Notes: generated from the sequence alone by a model not told the origin. Positions 28,597 through 39,139 are shown, counted from the stretch's first letter. The stretch is DNA of 64,000 bases from Pirellula sp. (GCA_021299695.1 JAJTEK010000001.1:61145-125144); one strand, 5' to 3'. Translations and numbers: made by a program.

Positions 28597-30816
28597 GTGA
28601 GTTCCAGCAGGCAAGCGGTCGTTCCAGCGTACAATTCAAAAATGAAAAACAGCGTCGCTCGGGATTCGGGAAATATTGGTTTACCGAAACTCGACGCATT
28701 GTTTTTTTGGGGCGTCTTTAGAAAACATTGGCGTTGGATGATCCCGGTAGGGATGTTGCTATCGATTCTTGGGTGCGCTGGGATTCTGGCGTTCTTCAAG
28801 CCGACCTATGAGGCCCGATTTCGCCTGGAGATTGACCCGTCGAATTATATTGTATTTGCCGACAATTCAACGAAATCGACGCCGGAATTTGTTGAGTTGC
28901 AAAAGGCGATCATGTTTAGCAATAGCGTGCTAGAGAAGGTTGTCGCTGATAAGACAGTCGCTTCGGTACCTTCGATCGCGAAATCACGGGATCCGGTTCA
29001 GGCCCTGAAAAAGGCGGTCAAAGTGACCGCTGCGGCAGGGAATCGTTTGGTCGATGTAAGGTTTGCTCATGAGGATCCGAAAATAGCGGCAAGCGTGGTA
29101 AACACGTTGGTCGATGAATTCCTTCGTTCGCGTCGATCGATCGAACAGATTCGGACCTCCAGTCAAGAAAGAAACGTTTCGGTAGCATTGAATAAAGCGG
29201 AAAGCGAGGTGGAGTCCGCCAAGCAACGCGTCCGTGATTTGAGTATGCAAGCGGTTAAATCCGACACTATTTTGGGAGAGTCTGAGTCGGGCAAAATAGA
29301 TACGACCTACCTAGACAACATCCGAATTCAACGGATGGAAATTGCCAGTCAGCTATCGATCCTTCAGTTGAACTTAGCGGAACTGAAATCTGCTTATGAA
29401 CGGGATTTAGAGACCCAAAACACCGAAAACTTGCAGTCCAAGGCGACGACGATACCCGAGGAAATACTTGAAAAAGATATTGTGGTGTTAACGGCGAGGC
29501 AACAGTATGAGAATGCCAAGTTGCAATTGAAGGATTTGGATGCCAACACGTCCATTGGGTTGAAGAATCCGGTTTATGTCCAAGCCAAGCGGAAGGTCGA
29601 TTTTCTGCAGGAAGAGCTTAAGCGGATACGGGAATCGAGGACTAAAGAATTGCTCGACCGAGGGAACCTGACCTCGACGGACGAGCGGAGAGACAGAATT
29701 GCACAGATTTCCAATGAAATCAGTGAATTACGAACGAAACGCGATGTCCTAGAGTCGCAGGTTAAAGACTATTTAGTTTCGCTTAAGCAATCGAGTGCTA
29801 CTTCGGTGGACTTGCAGTTTGCGGAGGCGGATTTAATGGAGTGGAACAACATCCGCGGGACGGTCCATGAACGCCGTATTCGCTTGCAAACCGAGCGGGA
29901 TGCGATCGATGATGTCCGTGAGTTAGAGCGCGCGATCACACCGAAATTACCGGTAGAGGAGTTGCCCTACATGCAACTTGCCGGTGCCTCAGCAGTTGGA
30001 TTAACGCTTCCCTTTCTAATAGGCTTTTTGATGGAGCTTCGCTCACGCAAGGTCGACGATGCGAATCAGCTTGAAACCCGTAGCCAACTGTCTGTGTTGG
30101 GTGAGATTTCAACGATCCCGGTAGCGACGACCGGGAACCTAACGAAGAAGCGTCGGTCTCATGCCAGAGAGTTGCGTTTATTTGAAGAGAGTGTCGACTC
30201 TCTGTCGACGACGCTGACTCTTCGCGAGGACCTTAGAAATTGTAGGGTTTTCACCATCACAAGCGCCTTGTCCGGTGAAGGAAAAACGAGCGTATCTTGC
30301 CAGTTGGTCGTGAGTCTAGCGCGGTCGACTTCGAGCAAGGTTCTTTTGATCGACGGTGACTTAAGGGCCCCTGACGTTCACCACGTGTTCGGGCGTGAAA
30401 TGACATCCGGTTTGGTCGGTTATCTCAACGGGACCGATGAATGGCGTGCGTTGATTGACCGCGAATGGAACGATTCGATTCATATCTTGACCTCAGGGCA
30501 CCTGAAAGGGAGTCCGCACCGCATTTTGAGCAATGGACGCTTCGAGAAACTGATCGAAGAGGCTCGGGAGGAGTACGATTACATTGTGATCGATACTCCA
30601 CCAGTGCTACCTGCGAGTGAAGCATTGCTTTTCGCGAAGTGTGCCGATGCGGTTTTGATGTGTGCCTTGCGTGACAAGAGCCGCATCGAACAACTGGTCC
30701 AAGCTTACCATCGTTTGGATGCATCTGGAGCGAATGTAGTCGGTTCGGTTTTATCTGGTGTACCTGTCAAAGAGTACGCGAGTTACTACGGGGACTATTA
30801 CGCTTCGAAAGTCTGA
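28597..30816 (+). CDS. Wzc-type chain-length regulator fused to bacterial tyrosine kinase
   Basis: A 739-residue protein combining a Wzz-type domain and a BY-kinase. There is one membrane segment near 48-70, a long periplasmic coiled coil (about 180-420) and a second membrane segment near 470-485. The cytoplasmic kinase has Walker A SGEGKTS near 558, Walker A' VLLIDGDLRAPD near 584 and Walker B IVIDTPP near 665. It ends in a Tyr-rich tail, YASYYGDYYASKV, which is the autophosphorylation cluster. It controls polymer length and export. The GTG start at 28597 follows the exosortase by about 125 bases; an ATG at 28642 is the alternative. Confidence 0.92.
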   Translation: MSSSRQAVVPAYNSKMKNSVARDSGNIGLPKLDALFFWGVFRKHWRWMIPVGMLLSILGCAGILAFFKPTYEARFRLEIDPSNYIVFADNSTKSTPEFVELQKAIMFSNSVLEKVVADKTVASVPSIAKSRDPVQALKKAVKVTAAAGNRLVDVRFAHEDPKIAASVVNTLVDEFLRSRRSIEQIRTSSQERNVSVALNKAESEVESAKQRVRDLSMQAVKSDTILGESESGKIDTTYLDNIRIQRMEIASQLSILQLNLAELKSAYERDLETQNTENLQSKATTIPEEILEKDIVVLTARQQYENAKLQLKDLDANTSIGLKNPVYVQAKRKVDFLQEELKRIRESRTKELLDRGNLTSTDERRDRIAQISNEISELRTKRDVLESQVKDYLVSLKQSSATSVDLQFAEADLMEWNNIRGTVHERRIRLQTERDAIDDVRELERAITPKLPVEELPYMQLAGASAVGLTLPFLIGFLMELRSRKVDDANQLETRSQLSVLGEISTIPVATTGNLTKKRRSHARELRLFEESVDSLSTTLTLREDLRNCRVFTITSALSGEGKTSVSCQLVVSLARSTSSKVLLIDGDLRAPDVHHVFGREMTSGLVGYLNGTDEWRALIDREWNDSIHILTSGHLKGSPHRILSNGRFEKLIEEAREEYDYIVIDTPPVLPASEALLFAKCADAVLMCALRDKSRIEQLVQAYHRLDASGANVVGSVLSGVPVKEYASYYGDYYASKV

Positions 30817-30865
30817 TCAGGGCGTCAAGAGCAGATCGTGATTCGATGCACGCTGACTCAGCAAG

Positions 30866-30898
30866 CCCTGCCAACCCAGCGACCCCTGCCAGCCCAGC
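30866..30898. repeat. Short tandem repeat upstream of the TPR gene
   Basis: Two near-identical 15-base units, CCCTGCCAACCCAGC and CCCTGCCAGCCCAGC, are separated by GAC. They lie in the 130-base gap between the kinase and the TPR gene. This may be replication slippage or a protein-binding site; nothing else supports a regulatory role. Confidence 0.6.
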
Positions 30899-30948
30899 TT
30901 AATGCGTGTCGGTTGCATTGCGACTGCTTTTAACACACTGACGATCCT

Positions 30949-33900
30949 ATGAAAATCCATTCGCGTTCCTTACCTGAAACTCGCAAAAGATTAAAGTTCA
31001 ATTGGAGACTGCTTATTGGGTCCCTTTTGTTTTTGGGGGTTGTTCTTCCTTCTGGGTACTACATACACCAGTCCCAGTTGGGTCGTGTTTCCAGTGCGAT
31101 GAAACTCAGGGCGGCGGGACTTAAGGAGAAGCAGGACTGGTTGGCATCGGCCCGAGCGATTGAAGTTTACCTGCTGCTCGAACCGGAGAATAGGGATCAA
31201 AGGGTTGAGCTTGCCGAGGTGCTCGATGAGGCTTTACCCGATGAGAATACAGATGCATTTTCTATAAATTTGCTCAATCGAATTCTGGGTGCTCAATCTC
31301 GAGCGTTGGGTGTGTGCGAAGCGGATACGGAATTGAAGGACCGAGAACCTTCTATTCGGCGTCGGATGTTGCAGAGACTGATTCAAGCTGACAGGCTTGA
31401 AGATGCCATGGATCAGATCGCAAAGCTTTCTGGCCCTACGATAGACCCTTCGTTGATTAAATCGATGAGTCTTTGTCGCTACTCCATGGCTTTGGAGAAG
31501 CGTAGTCACTCTTTTACGGATTCGACACAGATTGCCATCCCCGAATGGCTCTACACTGCATCGACGCTCCATGTGGTCGATTTGTTGCTCAAGGCGATCA
31601 TCGACAATCCTGGGGATATTGAGATTTCCACTGCGATTGCGAAGGCTTGTTTGGGGAATCCTGAGTTTCTTCAAAAGTCTCAGTTGGAAAACAATACGGC
31701 TTCCGAACGGCGAGAGCGGGCTATCTCGGTGATGGACAAGATGCTCGCGTCAAATCGAGAGAGCGTTGCGGCTTGGCTTGCACATTATTCGATTGTATCT
31801 CGATTGGACGTGGTTCGTGCTGAGTCAGACATACGTCAAGCTCTGAGTATGGACGGAGAGAATCCGAATGTGCTTCGCCAAGCGGCTGATCATTTTATGA
31901 CAAGGGCGTTGAGTTCGGCGCCGAACTCGGAACCAACGAAGAGAGCCGAATGGATCGATTTGGCGGACAAGTACTTTAGTCAAGTACTCGAGAAAGGAGT
32001 TAAACGCGATGGAAAAGTCTATCTTGGAATGGGGGAAATCGCCTTATTGAAGGGGGATTTCGAACGAGCTGTTCGGATATGGGAGGACGGGGCACGAGTC
32101 AGCAGCGCACCGACGGCACTTCTTTGGTTCCGACTTTCTCAAGCTTGGGCACAAAAGCGGGACCTGGACGAGCTTAAGGACGTTCTTTCCTCGATGGATG
32201 AGTCGATCCGTGTTGAGTCACCGCTTTTGTCCAAACTCGGTCAAATGGAACTCACCCGCATCGCAAGCCAGCAATGGGCGACGTATTATGCGCTCAAGGG
32301 TGACTTTACTCGCGCCGCAAGGTACCTCGAAGACGTTGCGGCGAAGGACAAGGAGATGGATCCCGAGAATCGCTCGGAGGTCATTGCTTCACTGGGATTC
32401 TGTTATCTGAGGTCGGGACAATACGATCGCGCCGTCGAGGCCTATCAGGATGCTTCCGGGCTAGCGCCCTCGAACGACGCCCACAAACGCGGATACGTCG
32501 ATTCGCTCGCTGCGGCGAATCGTTTGCGTGAGGCGATTGATCAAATGGAGTTGATCGATGAAAAAACCGGGAAGGATTTTGTTCGCACCTGCGAGTTGAT
32601 TCTGGATTATCAGAGACGCAACCAGCCAGAAGCCAAGTACTGGGCGCAGTTTGATGCGGCTCTAAAGCAAGCCGCTTCCCTCAGCGCCTTGGATCCATTC
32701 TTGATTGAGCGACCTTGGATGATCGATTTTTTACAAATCGATTCAGCAGTGGATCGAAGTGGATTGCAATCGCGAGACTCCACGCTTATTGCAACCCGAG
32801 ACCGGCTTTTGGAGCTTTCGGACCAGTATCCAGAATCTTATGAATTCCAACGTTTGATTATTCAGAAACTCGAACGACTCGGATTCGGTGAGAAGTCTAG
32901 GGAGATTTTCGCCAAGCTACAAGCGGCTAGGCCGATGGATTCTGAAATCCTTCTTTCCAGGATCGATTTCTTATTGAAGGATGGGATGAAGGATGAAGCC
33001 AAGCGGCTTCTGGATGAGAGGCTATCGGAGGATCCTAATAACCCAGCACTTCAGTCGGCTTCCATGCGTTTTGCGATTGGGACTCGAACAAAGGGGCAAA
33101 AGCTCGAGATCCAGGATTCGTTTGCGAACAATATTTCTGCACTGAGCGAGGCGGGTCGAAACCTTATTGAAAGCCCGATCTTTGCGGACGTATCCTCGGA
33201 CGAATCGACGTTGGCCGAGGCGGTCAGTAATTGGTCTTCGGAGATCGAAGCGTTCGAGAGGAAGCTACGGGAACTCGAAGGCCCGGATGGAACCGAGTGG
33301 AGATATTTACGGGGTCGAAGACTGCTCGGAGAACTCGAATCGCAACGCAAAACAGACTTCTCGGAAGTAGAGATTCTTGCGAACTTTTTAAAACAGAAAC
33401 GACCTTCTTGGAATTGCACGTACGTCTTGTCTGGACTCTTAGAGTCAGGAAAGGGTAGCTTTGTCAATGCCATCAAGGATTTCAGCCGTGCGATCCGACT
33501 CGGAGAACAAAACATTCGGATTTACGAGCAACTTGCAAACCTAATGCTCAGCCAAAACCAAACGGCGGAGTTAAGTACTTTGCTCGATCGGCTTGGTGAT
33601 AGAGTCAACAGTTCGCAACGGCTCTCGTCGATAGCGATCGGACTGTCTGGAAAAGACCAAACTGCCATGCTCAATTTGGCGAAGTCCGGGACCGAGTCGC
33701 GACCGCGAGACCCCATGGCCTGGGTATGGCTGGGACAAGCAACCGAGATGGCCTCTAGGGGGCAGCCAAACGAATCGCGTCAGTTGGAACTCAACAAGGC
33801 CGAGGAGGCGATCGCCCGCGCCAGGGAGCTTTCCGGCGACATGAGCCTACCTGTTTTTAGCGCAGCGTTTGGACTTTATTTTTTCACGAAGCAAACGGAT

Positions 33901-35538
33901 AAAATCGAAGCCCTGCTCGAAGATCTGATCGCATCGAAAATTGAACCCACTGGCAAGTTCCTAGCTCTGGCCGAATTTTATCAGGTCCTTGATCGAATGG
34001 ACTTGGCACAAAACGCCCTGACGGAAGCAAGGAAAACCAGTAAGGATGTCAATTCGGTCGATGATCGGATTGCCAGACTGATGCTTGCCCAGGGCAAGCA
34101 AGAACAGGCCATCGGCATGTACAAGACTTTGTACAACAATTTGCCCCAAGATGGGTCGGTTCGACGGTTTTATGTAACGTTGCTCGCCTCGCGGGGAGCC
34201 GAGGAAGACTGGCTTACGATTGACCAAATCTACCAGAACGATAAGGCTGCCGAGAATCCCGATGATCGCAGACTGCGCGCAGAACTTCTGGCCAAGAAAG
34301 GTAGCCAAAAGGACCTTGCTCTCGCTCAATATTTGCTCGAATCCTTGGTGGAAGATCCGAAATCCAGATCCGATCAAGATCGATTCCGTTTAGCCTCGAT
34401 TTACATGCGCAACGCGTCAATGGCTCAGATCCAGGACTCCGAAAGTCCGCAGGTCCAACAGCTCATCAACTCTGCTGGCAAACAGCTTGCGACTTTATGT
34501 AGAAGCTCCCAACCCCCTGTGGAATACCTCTACAGCTACGGCGATTTTTTGATCCGACAAGAGCGGATCGTCGAAGCTGTCGAAATCGCAGACCGCTTGG
34601 AAGGCCAAGAGCCGGAACACTTTGCCTCGGTGTTGCTCCGTGCAAGGCTTCAAAAGATCTCGGGCAATTTGCAACGTGCGATCCTGCTTTTGACCAATTG
34701 GAAGCAAAATCAACTTCAGAAAAAAGATGTCAATCTGGATAACCTGACAAAAGCCACCATTCTCTCGCAGGTTGGTGATGCTCTGAACGAACTAGGGGCT
34801 AGCAAGGAAGCTGAGGAAATGCTTCGGCAAGCATTTGAGCTTGATGGTACAAAAGGAATCGTTTACGTCCGAAGTCTTTCGCGATCCGACGATTCTGAAT
34901 CGCGAGAATCGGCCATACGCTACTTGCTAGCTAAACTTAAGGCGGAGAAAACGCCAGAGATCGCTAGGCTCTTAGCAGGCTTACTATCCGTTGGGGAAGT
35001 CTCGACCCAGCTTGCCGAACAAGCAGACGAAGCCCTCTCTGAGACCGGAGCCGCAAACGAAACCAACGCGGATTTGTTGCTTTCAATTGCCGACATGTGG
35101 CTTGCCCAGAAAAAATCGAATAAGTCCATTGAAGCTTATAGGAAGATTATAAAGCTTAGACCCAACGACGTCATAGCGTTGAACAATCTGGCGATTTTAC
35201 TCGGGGAGCAACCTGATGGAACACAGGAAGCCCTTTCGCTGATCGACCAAGCGATGCGAATCTCAGGCAAACAACCTTTGCTACTGGACTCCAAGGCAGC
35301 TATCCTGATGTTGGCAAATCGCGCAGAAGAAGCAATTCCGATCCTCGAGATCGCCGCTTCTGCGTCCAATGACCCTCGTGTGATTTTTCACCTATACCAA
35401 GCGCTGGTCAAAACCGGACGTGTGGAAGAATCACTCCGTATCAAATCAAAAATCAGCACCATCGAACTTCGCAAATCAGTTCTTACACCCGATGACCAAG
35501 CGGCTTTGGAGATTTTCGAAAAGGAACTCCAAGAGTAG
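30949..35538 (+). CDS. Large membrane-anchored TPR protein of the exosortase locus
   Basis: A 1529-residue protein with one membrane segment (about residues 20-40) followed almost entirely by helical hairpins of the tetratricopeptide type. Examples are ASLGFCYLRSGQYDRAVEAY near 485 and SIEAYRKIIKLRPNDVIALN near 1390. Giant TPR proteins (PrsT-like) are regular partners of exosortases and probably scaffold the export machinery in the periplasm. Poorly conserved repeats in the middle make an exact count impractical. The ATG at 30949 is the only start that keeps the membrane anchor. Confidence 0.85.
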   Translation: MKIHSRSLPETRKRLKFNWRLLIGSLLFLGVVLPSGYYIHQSQLGRVSSAMKLRAAGLKEKQDWLASARAIEVYLLLEPENRDQRVELAEVLDEALPDENTDAFSINLLNRILGAQSRALGVCEADTELKDREPSIRRRMLQRLIQADRLEDAMDQIAKLSGPTIDPSLIKSMSLCRYSMALEKRSHSFTDSTQIAIPEWLYTASTLHVVDLLLKAIIDNPGDIEISTAIAKACLGNPEFLQKSQLENNTASERRERAISVMDKMLASNRESVAAWLAHYSIVSRLDVVRAESDIRQALSMDGENPNVLRQAADHFMTRALSSAPNSEPTKRAEWIDLADKYFSQVLEKGVKRDGKVYLGMGEIALLKGDFERAVRIWEDGARVSSAPTALLWFRLSQAWAQKRDLDELKDVLSSMDESIRVESPLLSKLGQMELTRIASQQWATYYALKGDFTRAARYLEDVAAKDKEMDPENRSEVIASLGFCYLRSGQYDRAVEAYQDASGLAPSNDAHKRGYVDSLAAANRLREAIDQMELIDEKTGKDFVRTCELILDYQRRNQPEAKYWAQFDAALKQAASLSALDPFLIERPWMIDFLQIDSAVDRSGLQSRDSTLIATRDRLLELSDQYPESYEFQRLIIQKLERLGFGEKSREIFAKLQAARPMDSEILLSRIDFLLKDGMKDEAKRLLDERLSEDPNNPALQSASMRFAIGTRTKGQKLEIQDSFANNISALSEAGRNLIESPIFADVSSDESTLAEAVSNWSSEIEAFERKLRELEGPDGTEWRYLRGRRLLGELESQRKTDFSEVEILANFLKQKRPSWNCTYVLSGLLESGKGSFVNAIKDFSRAIRLGEQNIRIYEQLANLMLSQNQTAELSTLLDRLGDRVNSSQRLSSIAIGLSGKDQTAMLNLAKSGTESRPRDPMAWVWLGQATEMASRGQPNESRQLELNKAEEAIARARELSGDMSLPVFSAAFGLYFFTKQTDKIEALLEDLIASKIEPTGKFLALAEFYQVLDRMDLAQNALTEARKTSKDVNSVDDRIARLMLAQGKQEQAIGMYKTLYNNLPQDGSVRRFYVTLLASRGAEEDWLTIDQIYQNDKAAENPDDRRLRAELLAKKGSQKDLALAQYLLESLVEDPKSRSDQDRFRLASIYMRNASMAQIQDSESPQVQQLINSAGKQLATLCRSSQPPVEYLYSYGDFLIRQERIVEAVEIADRLEGQEPEHFASVLLRARLQKISGNLQRAILLLTNWKQNQLQKKDVNLDNLTKATILSQVGDALNELGASKEAEEMLRQAFELDGTKGIVYVRSLSRSDDSESRESAIRYLLAKLKAEKTPEIARLLAGLLSVGEVSTQLAEQADEALSETGAANETNADLLLSIADMWLAQKKSNKSIEAYRKIIKLRPNDVIALNNLAILLGEQPDGTQEALSLIDQAMRISGKQPLLLDSKAAILMLANRAEEAIPILEIAASASNDPRVIFHLYQALVKTGRVEESLRIKSKISTIELRKSVLTPDDQAALEIFEKELQE

Positions 35539-35562
35539 TCTCGGCGTGGTTAGCCCAGGTAA

Positions 35563-36348
35563 ATGTCCTTCCCCCAGAAAAGCCCCCTAAAAATGAACAA
35601 CGACCAATTGATACCGAGTGCACGCGACGAGAGTCTTTCTTTGGAAAGTTCGATTGAGCAACCTGGTTTATCGGCAGACCAACAGGGAATTCCGGCGGTG
35701 GGTTCAGAATTCAAGAAATGGATGCTAGGAATAGGTTGTGCGTTGGCGCTAATCTTACTGGGGGGAGTTGCCCATGGAGTTCTATCGAATCGATGGGGGG
35801 TCTCTGAGGACATCCAAACCCTTGGCACCCAACTCAATTCGATTCCCATGGAGATTGGACCTTGGAAATGCTCCGAGGAAGGCAAACTCGAGGACCGCGT
35901 GATTTTCGGGATTCTTGAGGCTACCGGTTACATTTCGCGAGTTTACGTGCACCAGTCCACGGCCGAAGCCATCAACGTGTTTTTAGTGTTTGGTCCCAAA
36001 GGTCCTATTGCTGTCCACACGCCAGAGATTTGCTACAGCGCAAGGGCGGTTACACAAACCTCTGAGAGACAAGCCGTCCCTGCAGATTATGACGGTAAAG
36101 ATGGGCAACTCTGGAAGCTTGGATTCGAAACCAACACCCTCGATAAGCGAAAGATGAGCGTCTACTACGGTTGGACTGATGGAGGGGCGTGGCAAGCAGC
36201 AAAGAGCCCACGTTTTTGGCGCACAGACTACCTGTACAAAATCCAGACCTCATGCCAAGCCGTTGGAAAGAAAGAAGACTCAACCGATGAATTCTTCCGA
36301 GTCTTTCTTCCTGAGGTCCGAAAGGTACTTCGTAAAACTGAAGGCTAG
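35563..36348 (+). CDS. EpsI-type exosortase-associated protein
   Basis: A 261-residue protein with one membrane segment (about 48-70) and a periplasmic EpsI domain. Landmarks are IPMEIGPWKCSE near 90, GYISRVYVH near 127 and VHTPEICYSA near 152, the last being the most characteristic EpsI feature, with its Cys. EpsI domains occur either as separate proteins or fused to exosortases, and are thought to act with them in the periplasm. The gene starts 25 bases after the TPR gene and closes the co-directional block. Either the ATG at 35563 or that at 35593 could be used. Confidence 0.85.
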   Translation: MSFPQKSPLKMNNDQLIPSARDESLSLESSIEQPGLSADQQGIPAVGSEFKKWMLGIGCALALILLGGVAHGVLSNRWGVSEDIQTLGTQLNSIPMEIGPWKCSEEGKLEDRVIFGILEATGYISRVYVHQSTAEAINVFLVFGPKGPIAVHTPEICYSARAVTQTSERQAVPADYDGKDGQLWKLGFETNTLDKRKMSVYYGWTDGGAWQAAKSPRFWRTDYLYKIQTSCQAVGKKEDSTDEFFRVFLPEVRKVLRKTEG

Positions 36349-36374
36349 CACGCAAGGACCAAGTGTAAGCTAAG

Positions 36375-37622
36375 TTACTCTCCGAGGTCCGCCTTGCCGT
36401 TGCCATCGGCGTCGATCTGCTTGAGGTCGATGTAGGTGTAGGGCCTCGTGTAGGCTTCCTTTCCCGCCTTGGCGTACGAGACCCACATCCGCAGGGCCGT
36501 CGCGTCGTAAACGACGTTCTCGACATTGCCGCCCTTGATAGGGATCTTGTTGGCAAGCTCCACGAGTGTCGGTCCATCGAGCTTGCCTCTTTCTTTCTGT
36601 AGAGTCGGAAATGCGCCGCGTCCTTCGTCGTTGTACACTACGCACGAAAGTACGTTCGGGGCGAACTCGTCGGTCGGATCGGCATCCTTCCAAATCATCA
36701 ATTGCTTATCTGCCGGCTCGGGCGAATGGGCTCGGACCTTCACGGCCCGCTTATCGGTCTGCCCATCGCCAAAAACAAAGTGATATCGCTTCGTGGCCGC
36801 TTGGGACTTGAAGATCGACAAGGCCTTGGTCAACGAATCTCCATCGTAGAGCATGGTGCGGAAGTAGACCGTAAAATGCGGCGCATGGATCTGATAAGGT
36901 GCTTCTTTGGCAGATGCATCCCCCATTTCGCTCAGAGCAAGCCCCTTGATGTTCATCCCGGTGTGCGCACCGATCATCCCCGCAAAGGAAGGGACCACGT
37001 GCGGGATGCCTTGGTCGGGAATGTACAGCACGATCATCGGGAACTCGTGGGCACCGACATCCATGCTCCAATCGAGGTTGCGGGTTTGGTACAAATGTCC
37101 ATCGACGGTCGCATCACCCCAGGCGGCAATGCTGCTGCACGAATAGGGCATCAGCAACGGGACGGCATGAAGGGCTTGGAGAGTGCTCAGAGCCACCCCG
37201 GATCCGTCGGCTAGCCCCGCAAGCTCCTGTTCGAGCCGATCATCGCCGTAGCTGCTTGTGCGCGACCAGACCTCGTTGAGCACCCCTGGAGCAAGCTTGA
37301 GCTCTTGGCCGATTCCATCGAGAGCCGCTGGCACGAACGCTTGGATTTCCTTGGAAAACAGGCGACCGAGGTGGTGTCCCATTTCGTAGGGAGTCCCGCG
37401 GACGACGGCCAACGGAAATTTCGAATCGCCCTGCCCCACCTCGGTTCGAAAGCCGCTGCCGGCGATCTTTTCCGGGGTCTTGTAAGGTTTCGGCTCGTCG
37501 GAGGGGGCTCTTTCCTGGGCTATCCCTACCGGGCTCACAAGCATCCCAATTCCTGCAAAACAGCAGGCAAAACGCAATTTACGATACGTTTTGAACCAGT
37601 TTCGTTTCATTTTTCGTTGCAT
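36375..37622 (-). CDS. Secreted C45-type NTN hydrolase (acyltransferase-like)
   Basis: From the ATG at 37622 the product has about 415 residues and a signal peptide ending near SPVGIAQ. A homologous C45 peptidase/acyl-CoA:6-aminopenicillanate acyltransferase fold is indicated by GTPYEMGHHLGRLF near 70, PYSCSSIAAWG with the nucleophilic Cys near residue 162, and TRNLDW shortly after. NTN hydrolases are activated by autocleavage just before that Cys. The C-terminus reads DADGNGKADLGE, an EF-hand/dockerin-like calcium loop. The natural substrate is unknown and could be an amide or acylated compound. It converges with the EpsI gene across only 26 bases. Confidence 0.82.
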   Translation of the reverse strand: MQRKMKRNWFKTYRKLRFACCFAGIGMLVSPVGIAQERAPSDEPKPYKTPEKIAGSGFRTEVGQGDSKFPLAVVRGTPYEMGHHLGRLFSKEIQAFVPAALDGIGQELKLAPGVLNEVWSRTSSYGDDRLEQELAGLADGSGVALSTLQALHAVPLLMPYSCSSIAAWGDATVDGHLYQTRNLDWSMDVGAHEFPMIVLYIPDQGIPHVVPSFAGMIGAHTGMNIKGLALSEMGDASAKEAPYQIHAPHFTVYFRTMLYDGDSLTKALSIFKSQAATKRYHFVFGDGQTDKRAVKVRAHSPEPADKQLMIWKDADPTDEFAPNVLSCVVYNDEGRGAFPTLQKERGKLDGPTLVELANKIPIKGGNVENVVYDATALRMWVSYAKAGKEAYTRPYTYIDLKQIDADGNGKADLGE

Positions 37623-37848
37623 TTCTAGGAACCTTGAGAAGGAGCCGAGTCCAAGGGGGGCATAGGGTGCCCTACGGCCGAGATCGGAGATTCGGAAAAA
37701 AACTAAAAAATATCGAAGTCGTAACCCGTGAATTTGGAAAGTGTCTAGTAGACTCCGACAATTTTCTATCATACAGTATTCCCTAAGGAGTCCGCTCCCC
37801 CCTTTGTCCGGTTCTTATGCGTCTTTTTTTCTCTTTCGGAGGTGGGTG

Positions 37849-38916
37849 ATGAAACGAACAGCACAACGTGCAGGTTTCACGCTGGTGGAATTATTGGTGG
37901 TCATTGCAATCATTGGAGTTTTGGTAGGTTTGCTCTTGCCTGCAGTCCAAGCGGCCCGCGAAGCGGCCCGGCGGATGAGCTGCGGCAACAACATGAAGCA
38001 GATCGGGTTGGCACTGCACAACCATGAGTCTGCAAACAAGTGGGTGCCAACCTGGGCAACGCAATTCCGTTTGACGGACGCTTATGCGGCCCAAGGCAAT
38101 CCATTTTTTGCCGCAACAGTCGATGCTCGCAGGAGTATGGCTCCGCTTGGGCTGATGTTGCCTTACATGGAAGGCAATACGACCTACCAGGTCTTCGACA
38201 TGAAGAAGCCTTTGATCGACCCTCGCAACCTACCGGCCCCGATCGGTCAGGTCCCGGCATCTGCGACGACCCCGGTGCCAAGCTTCTTGTGCCCATCGAC
38301 GCCTGAGACTCAATCCGACTACGGTCCTTATTTCAATCAGGCAGGGATCCTTCCATCGGGCGTTACCTTTTTTCTGCCGCGTACCGATTACGCCGCATTG
38401 CGCGGACTCCACAGCACGCTTGCTTCCTGTGTAGGACTACCTGCCGTGACAACGCATAATTCGATGCTCGGAGCCAACGACGCCAACGGCGAAAACGCCG
38501 AGATCGTCGTCAATCCGAAGCGCAAGTTCGCTTCGATTACTGACGGATTGTCGAACACATTGTGCTTCACCGAAATCGCCGGTCGCCAACGTCTCTACTT
38601 CAACGGCGTAGCCTATCAAGGGACTTGGACCACCACTCCGGTTCCAGGGTTCACTTTGAACTCCTCGTATGTGGATTGGAACACAGCCCGACACCCACGC
38701 GGCCTCTCGGGAATCGATCGCAACAACCCATCGGCAGCCGGTTGCGCGGTGATGAATATCTTCAACCAAGATAACCCTTATTCGTTCCACGGAAGTGGAG
38801 TCCAAGGTCTCCGCGGGGACGGTTCGGTCATCTTCTTGCCAGCTACGATCTCGACGAATGTCTTTGCCGCTTTGGTCACTCGTGACGGTGGCGAAACGGT
38901 CAACATCGAAGAGTAG
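37849..38916 (+). CDS. DUF1559 prepilin-like protein
   Basis: A 355-residue protein that begins with a type IV pilin/pseudopilin N-terminus: a short basic leader, then [23 protein letters not shown], a substrate for prepilin peptidase with Phe after the cut. The body is DUF1559, with the C-terminal H-x9-DG signature in [13 protein letters not shown]. These proteins are expanded in planctomycetes and their function is unknown. The ATG at 37849 has a strong GGAGGTGG five bases upstream. A rho-independent terminator follows the stop. Confidence 0.93.
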   Translation: MKRTAQRAGFTLVELLVVIAIIGVLVGLLLPAVQAAREAARRMSCGNNMKQIGLALHNHESANKWVPTWATQFRLTDAYAAQGNPFFAATVDARRSMAPLGLMLPYMEGNTTYQVFDMKKPLIDPRNLPAPIGQVPASATTPVPSFLCPSTPETQSDYGPYFNQAGILPSGVTFFLPRTDYAALRGLHSTLASCVGLPAVTTHNSMLGANDANGENAEIVVNPKRKFASITDGLSNTLCFTEIAGRQRLYFNGVAYQGTWTTTPVPGFTLNSSYVDWNTARHPRGLSGIDRNNPSAAGCAVMNIFNQDNPYSFHGSGVQGLRGDGSVIFLPATISTNVFAALVTRDGGETVNIEE

Positions 38917-38952
38917 ATCGCCGGTTCAAACACGAAGCGAAAAATAATGGAA

Positions 38953-38985
38953 GCGAGCAGACCTTTGGCCTGCTCGCTTTTTTTT
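38953..38985 (+). terminator. Rho-independent terminator after the DUF1559 gene
   Basis: GCGAGCAGACC and GGCCTGCTCGC form an 11-base stem with one mismatch and a TTT loop, directly followed by eight T residues. It lies 37 bases after the DUF1559 stop codon. Confidence 0.88.
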
Positions 38986-38991
38986 GCCCTC

Positions 38992-39038
38992 GTAGCTGCT
39001 TAGTTCTGCCTCCGCCGGGACGAGCCCGAATGGGAGGC
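38992..39038 (+). repeat. Palindromic intergenic repeat, family A, copy 1
   Basis: A copy of a roughly 47-base repeat with a leader GTAGCTGC, then a palindromic core starting GCCTCCGCCGGG and ending GGGAGGC. Two further copies lie at 41236-41282 (opposite strand) and 43803-43850. The core can form a hairpin. Confidence 0.75.
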
Positions 39039-39139
39039 TTTTTCCCACGAACAAAATGCCCTAGACACTACTTCGCTCGGAGATTTTGTTATCTTAACAC
39101 GGAGCTAGATCGTCATCCCTTTCCCTCCAGGAGTTGTCC

